Below are positions 25,593 through 34,529 of a stretch of 64,000 nt of DNA, one piece after another. The position numbers and the translations under genes are program-made. The notes below the pieces were generated by a model that was not told the origin of the DNA, ran no database searches, and saw only the letters and a program-made list of their open reading frames with translations. Numbering within the stretch: the stretch's first letter is position 1; each line of letters opens with the position of its first letter. The DNA comes from an uncultured Eubacteriales bacterium (GTDB lineage: Bacteria; Bacillota; Clostridia; Lachnospirales; Lachnospiraceae): positions 1 to 64,000 of the forward strand of contig OMXJ01000010.1 in the NCBI GenBank assembly GCA_900315015.1. Reading direction: 5' to 3'.

Positions 25593-27221
25593 ATGAAAAA
25601 GAAGACAAGGTTTTTAGCGCTTTGTTTGACATTGTCGTTAGCAATGCCGGCAATTTCAGCCATAAATGTAAAAACAGTAGAAGTTAAGGCTGAATCAGAA
25701 TATGATCAATCTGATGGCTTTGGCTATGAAGTAAAGAATGATGGAACAGTAGTAATCAGAGAATACAATGGATATAGCGGATATGTAGAGATTCCATCAA
25801 CAATAAATGGAATGACGGTAAGCGAGATAGGCAGGGAAGCATTTTCAAGATACCTTGATGATGGAACAAATGAACCTATAACAGACATAATAATACCATA
25901 TGGAGTAAAAATAATAGGTGATGGTGCATTTAAAAACACACCTACAATTCAAAGGATAAGTATTCCTGAAAGTGTAACAATGATAGGTTCAGCAGTGTTT
26001 GATGGCTGTGTTGGACTTCAATCGATAGAAATACCATCAACTATAAAGTCATTAGGATCAGGAACCTTCTACGGATGTTATAATCTGACAAATGTAGTTT
26101 TACCAAATGGGTTTACAGAAATTGGCGATGAAATGTTTTCGGGATGTACATCCCTTAGTTCGATAACAATACCTGCAACAGTTACTAAAATAGGCAGTTC
26201 AGCATTTCAAAATTGTACCGCATTATCAAATATAACAATACCAGACTCAGTGACAGAAATTGGAGAATACGCTTTCAGTGACTGCCCGGGTCTGAAAAAC
26301 GTAAAATTATCAGGAACTATAAAGGAAATCGGAGAAGGAGCATTCAGCAATTCCGGAATAACAAGCATAACAATTCCTAAAAATCTGTCAAAGATAAGCA
26401 ATTCATTATTTTATGATTGTGAACAGCTGAAAACCGTGACGATTGAAAGCGGCGTAAAAGAAATCGGAGCGTCAGCCTTTAAGGGATGCATATCATTAAA
26501 TAATGTAACTATGCCGAACACGGTAACAACAATCGGGGCAAGAGCATTTTCGGAATGCAGATCTATGAATAAGGTGAAACTGCCTTCGTCAGTGACAAAG
26601 GTAGGCAAAGCTGCATATGAGTATTGCAGCGGAGTAAAATCCATAATTCTGTCTGCTAAGATGACGGAAATACCAGATGAGTTATTTGCAGACTGTACAA
26701 GTCTAAAAAGTGTAGTAATACCTAAAAAGGTAACAAAAATAGGAGAAGATGCTTTTTATAATTGCAGTTCTCTAACTTACGTAGCTATTCCATTATCAGT
26801 ATTATATTATGGAAGTGAAGCTTTTGATGAATGTCCAAAATTGAAGGATTTATATTATGTAGGAACAGCAAAACAGTTTAATACTAATATGGCTAAGGCA
26901 GCTTCTAAGCGCAGCGATGAAGATACTATAGAATTATTAAAAAAGTTAAATAAGCATTACCAGGCAACAGGCCCTACAAAAAGTACACTTACATTAACCA
27001 ATTCAAAGCTGACAATGACTAAGGGCTCATCAAAGAAACTGACATATAAACTCGCAGGAAATAAGCTTTGTCTCAATGTTACTTTCACATCTTCGAATAA
27101 GAAGGTATGTACAGTAGGACTCACAACAGGAACAATAAAAGCAAAGGCAAGTGGTACTGCTGTAATAACCGTGAAGACAGATTCGGGTTTAGTCAAGAAA
27201 TGTACAGTAACAGTAAAATAA
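25593..27221 (+). CDS. Secreted BspA-type leucine-rich-repeat protein
   Basis: The start at 25593 follows AGAAAGGA. The ATG at 25536 lies in the terminator. The 542-aa product has a Sec signal (MKKKTRFLALCLTLSLAMPA, cleavage near ISA) and about 15 LRR_5/BspA repeats over about 55-435. Each carries the pattern I-P-x-x-V-x-x-I-G-x-x-A-F-x-x-C-x-x-L. A C-terminal Ig-like domain of the Big_2 kind covers about 455-542 (LTMTKGSSKKLTYKL, then GTIKAKASGTAVITVKT). Such proteins are surface or secreted binders of host or plant polymers or matrix proteins. No anchor is seen. The Ig-like C terminus may itself bind the cell wall. It is 6 bases short of touching the next LRR protein's first possible start, so the two are probably cotranscribed. 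Confidence 0.88.
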   Translation: MKKKTRFLALCLTLSLAMPAISAINVKTVEVKAESEYDQSDGFGYEVKNDGTVVIREYNGYSGYVEIPSTINGMTVSEIGREAFSRYLDDGTNEPITDIIIPYGVKIIGDGAFKNTPTIQRISIPESVTMIGSAVFDGCVGLQSIEIPSTIKSLGSGTFYGCYNLTNVVLPNGFTEIGDEMFSGCTSLSSITIPATVTKIGSSAFQNCTALSNITIPDSVTEIGEYAFSDCPGLKNVKLSGTIKEIGEGAFSNSGITSITIPKNLSKISNSLFYDCEQLKTVTIESGVKEIGASAFKGCISLNNVTMPNTVTTIGARAFSECRSMNKVKLPSSVTKVGKAAYEYCSGVKSIILSAKMTEIPDELFADCTSLKSVVIPKKVTKIGEDAFYNCSSLTYVAIPLSVLYYGSEAFDECPKLKDLYYVGTAKQFNTNMAKAASKRSDEDTIELLKKLNKHYQATGPTKSTLTLTNSKLTMTKGSSKKLTYKLAGNKLCLNVTFTSSNKKVCTVGLTTGTIKAKASGTAVITVKTDSGLVKKCTVTVK

Positions 27222-27257
27222 AAATAGGTGATTAAAAGAAAACGCAAGGAGGACTTC

Positions 27258-29882
27258 ATGAGAAGCGACAAGGAAAGATTTTTATCAATGGCATTAAGAA
27301 GAAAGAAAACAGCAAAAAGAGTTGCATTAGGAATGGCAGCAACCTTAGCCTTTACTGCAATGGGAAACGTACCGATGGTAGAAAATGGAATTACGGTATA
27401 TGCTGCAGAGGAAATGTCAGATTCTACTGACGCCAATATAAAATTTATAGATAATGGGGACGGAACAGCTTCGATAACTGGATATACAGGAAAAAGCACT
27501 ACCTTTACAATCCCAACAACCGTAAAGTATGGAGGAACTGAATATAATGTTACTAAAATAGCCGATCAGGCCTTTGGAGTACTATATGGAGGAGATTCCA
27601 ATTTTGCACCAACAAGCATTATAATCCCTGATACTATTACATATATTGGTAATTCAGCTTTTGAAGGTTTAACTGGAATAACCTCTATTACCATAGGAAA
27701 TGGAGTAACATACGTAGGCAGTAGAGCTTTTTATGGACTAGTAGGATTAACAAGCATATCATTTCCAAGTAGTGTAGCAAACATTGGCGGAAGTGTTTGT
27801 TGTGGTGATACTGCATTAAAGTCCGTAACAATAGCTGGAGCAAGCAACCTTGGATCAAGTGCTTTTAGTGGCTGTACTGCATTAGAGACTGCTGATTTAT
27901 CTGGCTGTTCAAATTTGACGGTACTGCCGACAGAGACGTTTTACAACTGTGGAAAACTTACATCTGTAAGCCTGCCATCTGCTATATCAACAATTGATAC
28001 TTATGCATTCAGTGGATGCAGTAATCTTACATCATTATCATTCCCTAGTGGTTTGACAACTATTGGAGAATATGCATTTAATGGCACAGGTATCACTTCT
28101 TTATCCTTACCATCATCTGTAAGCAGTATTGGTAATGGAGCATTCATGTACTGTTCTTCTTTGAAGGATGTTAAAGTAAAAGCAAACGTAACTACATTAC
28201 CTGCATCATTGTTTGAAGGATGTGTTGCTTTAGAAACAGTAAATCTGCCAAGTGGATTAACTAAAATAGCTGGATCAGTTTTTAAAAATAATATTTCACT
28301 GAAAAATATATCATTCGGCAATCAGACCGTAAATGATTATACGCTGACTTTTCCGGATACAATGACAAGTATCGGCAATTCTGCATTTATGATGGACACA
28401 GACCAGGAATTTAAAAATAAATTTAGTTTTATAAATATGGGAAATGGAATATCGGATGTTGGTCTGTCAGCCTTTGCGGGATTTAAAGCTAATATTTTTG
28501 TGTCATCACCAAACATGGATACAATTTCTGATAGTATGTGTTATAGATGTGGATTAACTGAGGTTTATATTCAGGAAGGTGCAACTGAAATTGAAGACTG
28601 GGCTTTTAAGGATAATAGTATAGAGAAATTGTATTTTCCTTCAACTATAACAAATGGTAATAATATGGGAGAAGATACATTTACAAGATCAGATGCAGGA
28701 TTGATTACAAGTATTTATACTAGTAAAACCAAAAAAGCTTTTAATGTTGTCATGAATAAAATTACTGATCTATCTGAAGAAGGTTGGTATGATGTGAGTG
28801 CAGGCAGTAATTTAATACCTAGTACAAGTTTTGATGCAGTTAAACCAAAGCTGGATAATGGAGCTACTGACCTAGGAGAGGAAGAAGTTTCAGTAACAGG
28901 AGTATCATTAGACAAGCCAGCAGTTGAATTAACAGAGGGAGATACAACAACCTTAACAGCCACAGTAACACCAGATAATGCGACCAATACAGATGTAACC
29001 TGGAGCAGCAATAACCCATCAGTAGCAACGGTAGATGCAGAAGGAAATGTTACAGCAGTAGCAGCAGGAACAGCAACCATCACAGTAACAACAGTTGATG
29101 AAGAAATGACAGCAACCTGCGTAGTAACAGTAACTGCAAAGACAACTGAAATTGAGAACTTTGTAGATAGACTATATACAAATCTTCTTAATCAGTCAGT
29201 AAATGCAACTGAAAAGGCTTCTTTAGTAAACTCACTTTCAGCAAAGACAACAACAGCAGCAGATGCAGTAGCTAAATTTGCACTATCTGACTCAATAGCT
29301 GATATTTCAAATGAAGAATTTGTATCAAGAATGTACAGTGCAGTATTTAATAGAAGTGCTGATGCAGGAAAGATAAACTGGGAGAATCTTCTTGACAACG
29401 GAATGTCAAGAAAGATAATAATTCAGAAGTTTACAGAGTCTGAGGAATTTGCAAATATCTGTGCAAGCTGCGGCATGACACAGGGTAAGTATGAATCAGA
29501 TGAAATTAGAGATTCAAATATTTATGTAACATCATTTGTAAATAATCTTTACCTTACAATTCTTTGGAGGACACCGGATGCGGCCGGAATTAATAACTTT
29601 GTAGGCGCATTATTAAACGGCGCATCAACTGATGGAATCGTAAAGGAATTCATTTTAGGCGCTGAATGCACAAGCAAGAATTATAAACCTGAAGAATTCA
29701 TAATAGCATGCTTTGGAGGAATACTTGGAAGAACCGGATCTACCGTTGATGATATAGATGGCGGAAGGCTTTTCCTTGACACATTAAATGCAGGAGGTTT
29801 AACAAGAGAAGGAGTCGTAAATTCATTGTTAAACTCTGAGGAATATAAGAACAGACTTAACGCAATCGGATTAACCAAGTAA
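27258..29882 (+). CDS. Secreted protein: BspA-type LRR + Big_2 + DUF4214
   Basis: The start at 27258 has AAGGAGG 6 bases upstream. The ATG at 27228 lacks a ribosome site. The 874-aa product has a long Sec signal (about 1-48, cleaved near VYAAE). LRR_5 repeats follow over about 60-520, then a Big_2 domain at about 543-630 (VTPDNATNTDVTWSSNNPSVA) and DUF4214 repeats over about 634-874 (FVDRLYTNLL, FVSRMYSAVFNRSADAGKINW, FVNNLYLTILWRTPDAAGINNF). DUF4214 is a helical repeat found on many secreted enzymes of Lachnospiraceae, possibly binding a surface polysaccharide. The same family recurs here on the GH5 cellulase at 47678 and on a glycosyltransferase at 58072. A strong terminator follows. Confidence 0.88.
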   Translation: MRSDKERFLSMALRRKKTAKRVALGMAATLAFTAMGNVPMVENGITVYAAEEMSDSTDANIKFIDNGDGTASITGYTGKSTTFTIPTTVKYGGTEYNVTKIADQAFGVLYGGDSNFAPTSIIIPDTITYIGNSAFEGLTGITSITIGNGVTYVGSRAFYGLVGLTSISFPSSVANIGGSVCCGDTALKSVTIAGASNLGSSAFSGCTALETADLSGCSNLTVLPTETFYNCGKLTSVSLPSAISTIDTYAFSGCSNLTSLSFPSGLTTIGEYAFNGTGITSLSLPSSVSSIGNGAFMYCSSLKDVKVKANVTTLPASLFEGCVALETVNLPSGLTKIAGSVFKNNISLKNISFGNQTVNDYTLTFPDTMTSIGNSAFMMDTDQEFKNKFSFINMGNGISDVGLSAFAGFKANIFVSSPNMDTISDSMCYRCGLTEVYIQEGATEIEDWAFKDNSIEKLYFPSTITNGNNMGEDTFTRSDAGLITSIYTSKTKKAFNVVMNKITDLSEEGWYDVSAGSNLIPSTSFDAVKPKLDNGATDLGEEEVSVTGVSLDKPAVELTEGDTTTLTATVTPDNATNTDVTWSSNNPSVATVDAEGNVTAVAAGTATITVTTVDEEMTATCVVTVTAKTTEIENFVDRLYTNLLNQSVNATEKASLVNSLSAKTTTAADAVAKFALSDSIADISNEEFVSRMYSAVFNRSADAGKINWENLLDNGMSRKIIIQKFTESEEFANICASCGMTQGKYESDEIRDSNIYVTSFVNNLYLTILWRTPDAAGINNFVGALLNGASTDGIVKEFILGAECTSKNYKPEEFIIACFGGILGRTGSTVDDIDGGRLFLDTLNAGGLTREGVVNSLLNSEEYKNRLNAIGLTK

Positions 29883-29911
29883 AAATTAAAAAGCAAAAAA
29901 CAAAAGATACA

Positions 29912-29954
29912 AAAGGCCTTAGGGGAATAAAATCCCCTAGGGCCTTTATTTTAT
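29912..29954 (+). terminator. Terminator after the LRR-Big_2-DUF4214 gene
   Basis: AAAGGCCTTAGGGGA pairs with TCCCCTAGGGCCTTT (15 bp, one wobble) across the loop ATAAAA, followed by ATTTTATT. Confidence 0.9.
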
Positions 29955-30036
29955 CCAGATAAAAACAGCCAGGGACCTACCCTAAAAAGCAGTTTATTAG
30001 TAAAATATTATTAAAGGATAAAATAAAATGAAACGA

Positions 30037-30085
30037 TTGATTTGTAAAAAAAAATATGGTATAATACAGTACAAGGACACGTGTC
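30037..30085 (+). promoter_or_regulatory. Promoter of pseudopilin operon B with adjacent palindrome
   Basis: TTGATT (30037-30042), a 17-bp spacer and TATAAT (30060-30065) preceded by the extended element TGG. The perfect palindrome GACACGTGTC (30076-30085) lies just after the expected start near 30072 and could be an operator. Confidence 0.72.
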
Positions 30086-30263
30086 TAAAGATTTGGTTGA
30101 TATTCAGTTAGTAGAAAAGCAGTTAAAATATTATTTTAGACGTATAAAATCGAAATTAAACAAAAAAATAAGGAAAAAAATAAGCCTAAAATAATGACCT
30201 GAAATCTAAAAAAACGTAATAAAACGAGAAAGAAAATAAATCAGAAAGACAGGGGGACAGTGT
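30072..30263 (+). other. 5' leader of pseudopilin operon B
   Basis: An A-rich leader of about 190 nt. It holds the palindrome at 30076-30085 and ends with GGGGG 7 bases before the ATG. I see no recognisable riboswitch and no clear similarity to the operon A leader, although both are long. With the terminator at 29912-29954 and the promoter it accounts for the 381-bp gap. Confidence 0.5.
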
Positions 30264-32024
30264 ATGGCGGTTTCTAAGGTACTATGTATAGAGCTTGGTG
30301 ATACCACTAAGATCGCAGAGGTTGATTTCAAAAAAGAAAATCCGAAAATCTATAAAACAGCGATATTTGACCTCAAGGACACACAGCTCGGAGCAAGAGG
30401 CGATGTAGGTGTAGATGAGGACGGAATGATCCGTGGAAGGGAAACAGTAGCCAGAATATTGCAGGACAAGCTGTCTGAATTAAAGTTCAATAATAAGAAT
30501 GTTGTATTCTCGATACTATCAACAAAGGTACTCACAAGAGATGCAATGCTCCCATTAGCAAAGGCAGCCACAATTCAGAACATGGTACAGACACAGGCAG
30601 GTCAGTACTTCCCTGTAGATGTAAATGAATATGAATATTCGTACTCAATAATAAATAAGACCGAAGATAAGCAGCTTCATGTAATGGTATATGCCATCTC
30701 AAAGCAGCTTGTAAAATCATACGTAAAACTGGCAGAAAATGCCGGATTAAATCTGGTAGCCCTCGAATACGGCGGAAATGCGCAGTTCCAGCTCTTTTTA
30801 AAAAATCAGGCAGAGCCGGATGAAGCAACCGTATATATCGACATCAACGCAAATAACTCCATCATATCGATTGTCCATGACAAAAAGCTTGAAAGTCAGA
30901 GAATTATAAGCTACGGAGTAAATCAGATAGTAGACAGAATAAAGGACTATAAGACTTACGCAACAACGAGTAGCTGGCATATCTTTGAAATGTTAAAAAA
31001 CGAAGAATATGTAAGAGGGCGTTTTGACGATGAAGATGCAGCACTTAGAATAGAAGAAGAGACAGAAGACCTCTCAGATGAAGAAACAGTGGCAATGCTT
31101 GAAAAACTTGAAATCAAGGATGCCATAGTAGACGACCTGAGAGCCTTCGTTGGATCAGTATATAGACTTATAGAAACCTATAAGCAAAAAAACAGAGAAT
31201 TAAAAATAGCAAAGAAAGCATATTTCTTTGGAAAAGGCTCATTAGTAAAGGGAATTATAAATCTATTATCAAACGAATTAAAACTCGACTTTGTGATATT
31301 TAACGAAGTGCCGGGAGTAACTTTTCCAAAGGATTTAAGCGAAGATGAAATAGTAAGAATGATGTCGGTAGTCGGAGCAGGAATCAATCCAATCGGTTTT
31401 GAAATTCTTACAGACGAAAAGGAAAGTGCAGCTGAAAGAATGAATGCAAGAATGGGGAAATTTTACGCCATGCTTGCAGTAAGTGTAATAGCAACAGGAG
31501 CAATGATAGCCTATGGCTACTACAAGTATTCAGTGCAGCAGCAGAAGAATACAAAGTATCAAAATGAATTGGAAAGTCTTACCATAGAAATAGGAGATAA
31601 ATATCAAAGATATGTAGCCAGTGAAAATGCAGTAGAAAACGCAAGAGCATTTAATAATGGAACATACGAATATACAATAAATTTCAATGAACTCTTAAGA
31701 GACCTTGAGAAGAATGTCCCATCAGACACTGTCATAAGTTCGTTATCCTGGTCTAAGAATAAAGTAACTTTAAATGTCACCACGGCGAGTAAAATAACAA
31801 CCTCACAGCTCTTAGCACAGGTTGAAGCAATATCGGTGGTAAAATATGTAAATATAGCAAGTGTAGCAGAAACAATAGATGAAGAAGTAGTGCCTCCATC
31901 AAAGGAGGAGCAGTTTACACTTGAGATTACTCTTGAGGATCCAGTATTTGATGATGGATCTACCATAACCAATGAAGAAGTAGAGCCAAATGGACTTAAT
32001 GGTTATGCCAAGGATCTGCCATGA
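30264..32024 (+). CDS. PilM/PilN-type fusion, type IV pilus-like platform protein (operon B)
   Basis: A 586-aa paralogue of the 11807 protein. The two begin identically (MAVSKVLCIELGDTTKIAEV) and stay very similar through the PilM-like domain (QAGQYFPVDVNEYEYSYSI, YAISKQLVKSYV, LEYGGNAQFQLF). A membrane helix is at about 405-425 (FYAMLAVSVIATGAMIAYGY), followed by a coiled coil and a PilN-like external domain to the end. The C-terminal third is less conserved than the first third. It is the first gene of operon B and is followed 33 bases later by the PilO-like gene. Codon use differs from the operon A copy: A-ending codons and AGA for Arg, where the other uses many CGT. Function as in operon A: membrane anchor and scaffold, inferred from domain order. 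Confidence 0.82.
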   Translation: MAVSKVLCIELGDTTKIAEVDFKKENPKIYKTAIFDLKDTQLGARGDVGVDEDGMIRGRETVARILQDKLSELKFNNKNVVFSILSTKVLTRDAMLPLAKAATIQNMVQTQAGQYFPVDVNEYEYSYSIINKTEDKQLHVMVYAISKQLVKSYVKLAENAGLNLVALEYGGNAQFQLFLKNQAEPDEATVYIDINANNSIISIVHDKKLESQRIISYGVNQIVDRIKDYKTYATTSSWHIFEMLKNEEYVRGRFDDEDAALRIEEETEDLSDEETVAMLEKLEIKDAIVDDLRAFVGSVYRLIETYKQKNRELKIAKKAYFFGKGSLVKGIINLLSNELKLDFVIFNEVPGVTFPKDLSEDEIVRMMSVVGAGINPIGFEILTDEKESAAERMNARMGKFYAMLAVSVIATGAMIAYGYYKYSVQQQKNTKYQNELESLTIEIGDKYQRYVASENAVENARAFNNGTYEYTINFNELLRDLEKNVPSDTVISSLSWSKNKVTLNVTTASKITTSQLLAQVEAISVVKYVNIASVAETIDEEVVPPSKEEQFTLEITLEDPVFDDGSTITNEEVEPNGLNGYAKDLP

Positions 32025-32057
32025 TAAAAGAATACCGGAGGAAGGAAAGGAGTAAAT

Positions 32058-32756
32058 ATGGCAAAGCAGAATAAAAGAAAACAAGCAACGACAAAATCAA
32101 GTATAGCAGAGACAAAAATGCTTATCGTGTTGCTGTGTGTAGTAATGCTCGGAGCAGGATTCTATTTCGGATATAAAAATTTCTCAGATAAGGCGAAAGA
32201 ATTAGAAGTAAAAAATGAAGGATTATTAGAAGAATTGGTACCGATGCGAGAAATGGCAGCAGCAGTGCCGGAGTATGAAGAGGCAACAGCAGAGAATTTA
32301 AATGAAATAGAAGAAATAACAAAGCTTTATGGACCAGGCTATACCCCAAAGAGTCTCTTAGTAAAGTATGATGAAATGGAACGTAACTGTGATATGGTAG
32401 TAAGCTCTATATCTTTTGGAACTAGTGAACTATTATACAGCGATCCAAATGTAGAAACAGAAGCTGGAGAAGGAATATATGCATATAGGGCGCCAATAAG
32501 CATAGCAGCCACAACAGACTATGCAGGAATATCAAAATTTGCAGACTATATCAATCAGTACGCAGACAGAACAACTTTTGATAATGTAACTCTTGCAGCA
32601 GCAGATGGAGGAGCCTTTGCGATAAGTGCAACCATCAATGAATATGCAGTAATAGGTGAAGATGGAAAGATATATGTTGATCCTACCTACACAAACACAG
32701 ACTTAGGAGTAGATAATCTGTTTGGAAATCTGAATCTGAATGTAGACGAAGAGTAA
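32058..32756 (+). CDS. PilO-like inner-membrane platform protein (operon B)
   Basis: A 232-aa bitopic protein with a basic tail (MAKQNKRKQATTKS), a membrane helix at about 21-40 (TKMLIVLLCVVMLGAGFYFG), a coiled coil at about 45-85 and an external domain. It is paralogous to the 13593 protein (FYFGYKNFSDKAKELE against FYFGFKNFNDQAKEIE, and YGPGYTPKSLL against YGAGYTPESLI). The place after the PilM/N fusion supports PilO. The final residues (GVDNLFGNL) also match the operon A copy (GVDNIFGDL). Ribosome site AAAGGAG. Confidence 0.75.
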   Translation: MAKQNKRKQATTKSSIAETKMLIVLLCVVMLGAGFYFGYKNFSDKAKELEVKNEGLLEELVPMREMAAAVPEYEEATAENLNEIEEITKLYGPGYTPKSLLVKYDEMERNCDMVVSSISFGTSELLYSDPNVETEAGEGIYAYRAPISIAATTDYAGISKFADYINQYADRTTFDNVTLAAADGGAFAISATINEYAVIGEDGKIYVDPTYTNTDLGVDNLFGNLNLNVDEE

Positions 32757-32847
32757 AAGGAAAAAAGTAAAACTGACAAAGAGCAGAAAAACTTTGTAGT
32801 GACAAAACAAAAGAAGAAAAAGGCCTTAAAAAGCGGAGGAAATTACT

Positions 32848-34386
32848 ATGAGAAGAAAAAGGAGGAATGAGCAGGGCTTTACGTTAGTTGAAGTTGTAGT
32901 CAGTATGCTGATAATGTCCGTAGTAGCACTTACGCTCATTAACGGCTTCGGTGTAATTTCAAGAGCTAATCAAAAAGCCCAGACAATCCAAAATGCAAAT
33001 ACAATCGTAACCGATGTATGGGAAAATCTATTAGAAGTAAGAAATTCTTATGATGTATGCGGTTATGAAAATAATTATGAAGGGGCAGTTCTAACAACAT
33101 CTTCTACAATAGCGAGATATGATGCGAATGGCTACTGGAAAGGAGCAAGAACCGCAGATGGAAAGTATGTAAGATTTGAAAAAATCGGCGGAGAATATTT
33201 CGCAGTAGTATCAGAAATAGTAGACATACCACAGATGTATGCGGACATCGAAGGAAGCGGCACAGGTTCAGGCGGGGGAACAGACCCGGCAACCCCGACT
33301 CCGGGATCCTTTGCAGTAAAGGCAAATGGAACAAATGAACTCTTGGAGACAAGAGGCTATGACACTCTGTTTGCAAAGCTTGTAGAAGATGAATTTACCT
33401 CCTTCGCAGACTTTTCATCATCGCAGGCAGACAGCTTGGCTATAAATGCAGTATTCACGGCAGCAGATGATCAGGCGGTAGGAGAGGTGTTAATGAACTC
33501 GCTTGCAGCCTTTGAAGCAGCAGCGGCAGCTGATAAAAACCTTGTAATACCAGATGAAGGAGCAATCAGAACCATCATAGAGCAGAAAATACAGCGTAAA
33601 ATATCAATAAATCTTGGAGAAAAGCTGGACTCACCAGGAGAAAAGGTGTGTTCGTTTGCAGCAATCTATAAAATGCCAGCAGCCACAGAAATAAAGATAA
33701 CTGGAGAGAGCACCTATGTATATTTTTCTGAAAACTATCCACTGACAAATGTACCATCTGACTTAGTAGCCGATCTTTCAGGACAGACCAAGACAGATGA
33801 TAATATGATACTATCAGAAATGAAAATAAAGGGCGATGTATCGAAGCTGAATAATGTATATATTTATTTCACACCGATGACAGTTCAGGAAAAGAATCCG
33901 GAGGTATACCTAAGCAAGACCTCTAGTTACCAGATAAAGAAAGTATCAATAATAGTGGATCCAACACTAGATGCAACAGGAACCTCAAGACTATATGTAT
34001 TAAACAGTCTTAAATTCAACTCAATAAATAATCTCTTAGAAGTAGCACTAAATGGAACGGTGCCAACAGGAGAAAGCTATGTAGTAAGCACAAATGCAAC
34101 AAAAAAAGCAAATAGTAGCTGGGATAGAAAAAAGAGTACCTATACCGATGGCGGCTATGGAATCACAGATGCGACCGAAGGGTATTTAAAGGGATTTGAC
34201 ATATCACCATATAAAGATGGAACCAATCAGACCCAAAACTCAGCAACATACGTGAAATCGGATAAAAATGGAATTTATATCCAAATAGGAGTATACCGCA
34301 TATCATCACCAGCAACATATGCCACAGAGTTAGATACAGCTAGAAGGTATGCAAAAAGAAACGTACATGTAGTATTTATAAAATAG
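32848..34386 (+). CDS. Large PilV-like prepilin (operon B)
   Basis: A 512-aa protein with the leader MRRKRRNEQG and the mature start F-T-L-V-E-V-V-V-S-M-L, with Glu5 and a helix to about residue 35. This is the same signature as the 14372 protein, and the mature helices are nearly alike (ANTIV/ANTLFSDI follow). The external domain is large and contains a Gly/Thr/Pro-rich linker near 150 (SGTGSGGGTDPATPTPGS), comparable to the Pro/Thr stretch of the operon A paralogue. The rest has diverged strongly between the two, which suggests the exposed parts evolve fast. Ribosome site GCGGAGG. Role: minor pseudopilin, by analogy with PilV/GspI/GspJ. Confidence 0.8.
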   Translation: MRRKRRNEQGFTLVEVVVSMLIMSVVALTLINGFGVISRANQKAQTIQNANTIVTDVWENLLEVRNSYDVCGYENNYEGAVLTTSSTIARYDANGYWKGARTADGKYVRFEKIGGEYFAVVSEIVDIPQMYADIEGSGTGSGGGTDPATPTPGSFAVKANGTNELLETRGYDTLFAKLVEDEFTSFADFSSSQADSLAINAVFTAADDQAVGEVLMNSLAAFEAAAAADKNLVIPDEGAIRTIIEQKIQRKISINLGEKLDSPGEKVCSFAAIYKMPAATEIKITGESTYVYFSENYPLTNVPSDLVADLSGQTKTDDNMILSEMKIKGDVSKLNNVYIYFTPMTVQEKNPEVYLSKTSSYQIKKVSIIVDPTLDATGTSRLYVLNSLKFNSINNLLEVALNGTVPTGESYVVSTNATKKANSSWDRKKSTYTDGGYGITDATEGYLKGFDISPYKDGTNQTQNSATYVKSDKNGIYIQIGVYRISSPATYATELDTARRYAKRNVHVVFIK

Positions 34387-34529
34387 CAGTTACTAAAGAT
34401 AAACTTAGAAACCGCTAAAACGGGAAAATAGCAGTGATAAAGAGAAGCAAAAATAACTAAAGAATAGCAGAAAATCAAAAGAAAAAAACTGAATATGGCA
34501 AAAAGCTATGCAGTAGAAAGGGGGACAAA

